Source of the DNA: Aneurinibacillus sp. Ricciae_BoGa-3
GTDB lineage: Bacteria; Bacillota; Bacilli; Aneurinibacillales; Aneurinibacillaceae
Assembly (NCBI RefSeq): GCF_028421645.1
Contig: NZ_CP116887.1
Location: 4,218,001-4,282,000 of the forward strand
Reading direction: 5' to 3'
Length of the DNA stretch: 64,000 bases
The translations under genes and the position numbers were made by a program. Below the pieces are notes generated by a model. It saw only the letters and a list, made by a program, of their open reading frames with translations. It made no database searches and was not told where the DNA came from. This document shows, piece after piece, positions 62,909 to 64,000 of this stretch. The number at the start of each line of letters is the position of its first letter. Within the stretch, counting starts at the first letter, position 1.

Positions 62909-64000
<1,092 letters not shown>

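Overview
The window reads as a chromosome segment of a spore-forming, low-to-moderate GC member of the Bacillales. The evidence is a TnrA-type nitrogen regulator, YunB and YunC relatives, the SUF iron-sulfur cluster genes, SLH-domain surface proteins and strong AGGAGG ribosome sites. The genus cannot be fixed from sequence alone; the SLH proteins suggest a Paenibacillaceae-type relative. Two mobile elements sit almost back to back in otherwise ordinary chromosome.

Region 1 (1-6810) is the right end of a prophage or similar element whose left end lies outside the window. Small early-type genes read leftward. A Cro-sized helix-turn-helix gene faces a double-HTH repressor across three 17-bp operators. 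The lysogeny side then reads rightward: repressor, ImmA/IrrE-type protease, lipoprotein, an unknown protein, two membrane proteins and a large serine integrase. The integrase stop codon overlaps the broken 3' side of yunB, a sporulation gene, so the element has split yunB.

Region 2 (6811-7913) is chromosome: the yunB 5' part, tnrA with its own TnrA box, and the first 40 codons of amt (nrgA). Region 3 (about 7914-44286) is a ~36-kb island that begins with a tyrosine recombinase and ends with a DUF927 helicase-like gene. The last ~547 bp before it (tnrA body to amt codon 37) are repeated after it. Upstream there is therefore a whole tnrA and a broken amt; downstream, a broken tnrA and a whole amt with its TnrA box. 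The island ends carry imperfect inverted repeats containing CCCATCCAC, a 9-mer found about ten times inside the island.

Cargo runs as follows. Two minimal nucleotidyltransferases come first. Next is a yrk-like persulfide/thiosulfate operon (DUF302, TauE exporter, TusA, rhodanese-persulfide dioxygenase, DsrE proteins, rhodaneses) under a CstR-type repressor, with four matching ATACCC-GGGTAT operators. A cupin, a SEC-C protein, and an HTH/SLH/798-aa secreted-protein operon follow. A ~15-kb section bounded by inverted arrays of GTACAA motifs then holds a Ser/Thr kinase, a type I restriction-modification operon (R-S-M), a DUF429 protein and four decayed copies of one small gene. The HTH-DUF927 pair and an unknown basic protein end the island.

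Region 4 (44834-64000) is conserved chromosome: amt, a GlnD-like DUF294 protein with a DEDDh exonuclease, map, a C-rich small-RNA candidate, a CorC-type protein, a partner-switching module (STAS, chemoreceptor, anti-sigma-type ATPase, PAS-PP2C phosphatase), a GH1 phospho-glucosidase next to a ruined DeoR gene, an SRPBCC protein, a DsbA-like oxidase, a two-domain ThyX-superfamily protein, an HD-GYP phosphodiesterase, yunC and sufB-sufU-sufS (cut by the window edge). No tRNA, rRNA, CRISPR array or intact transposase was seen.
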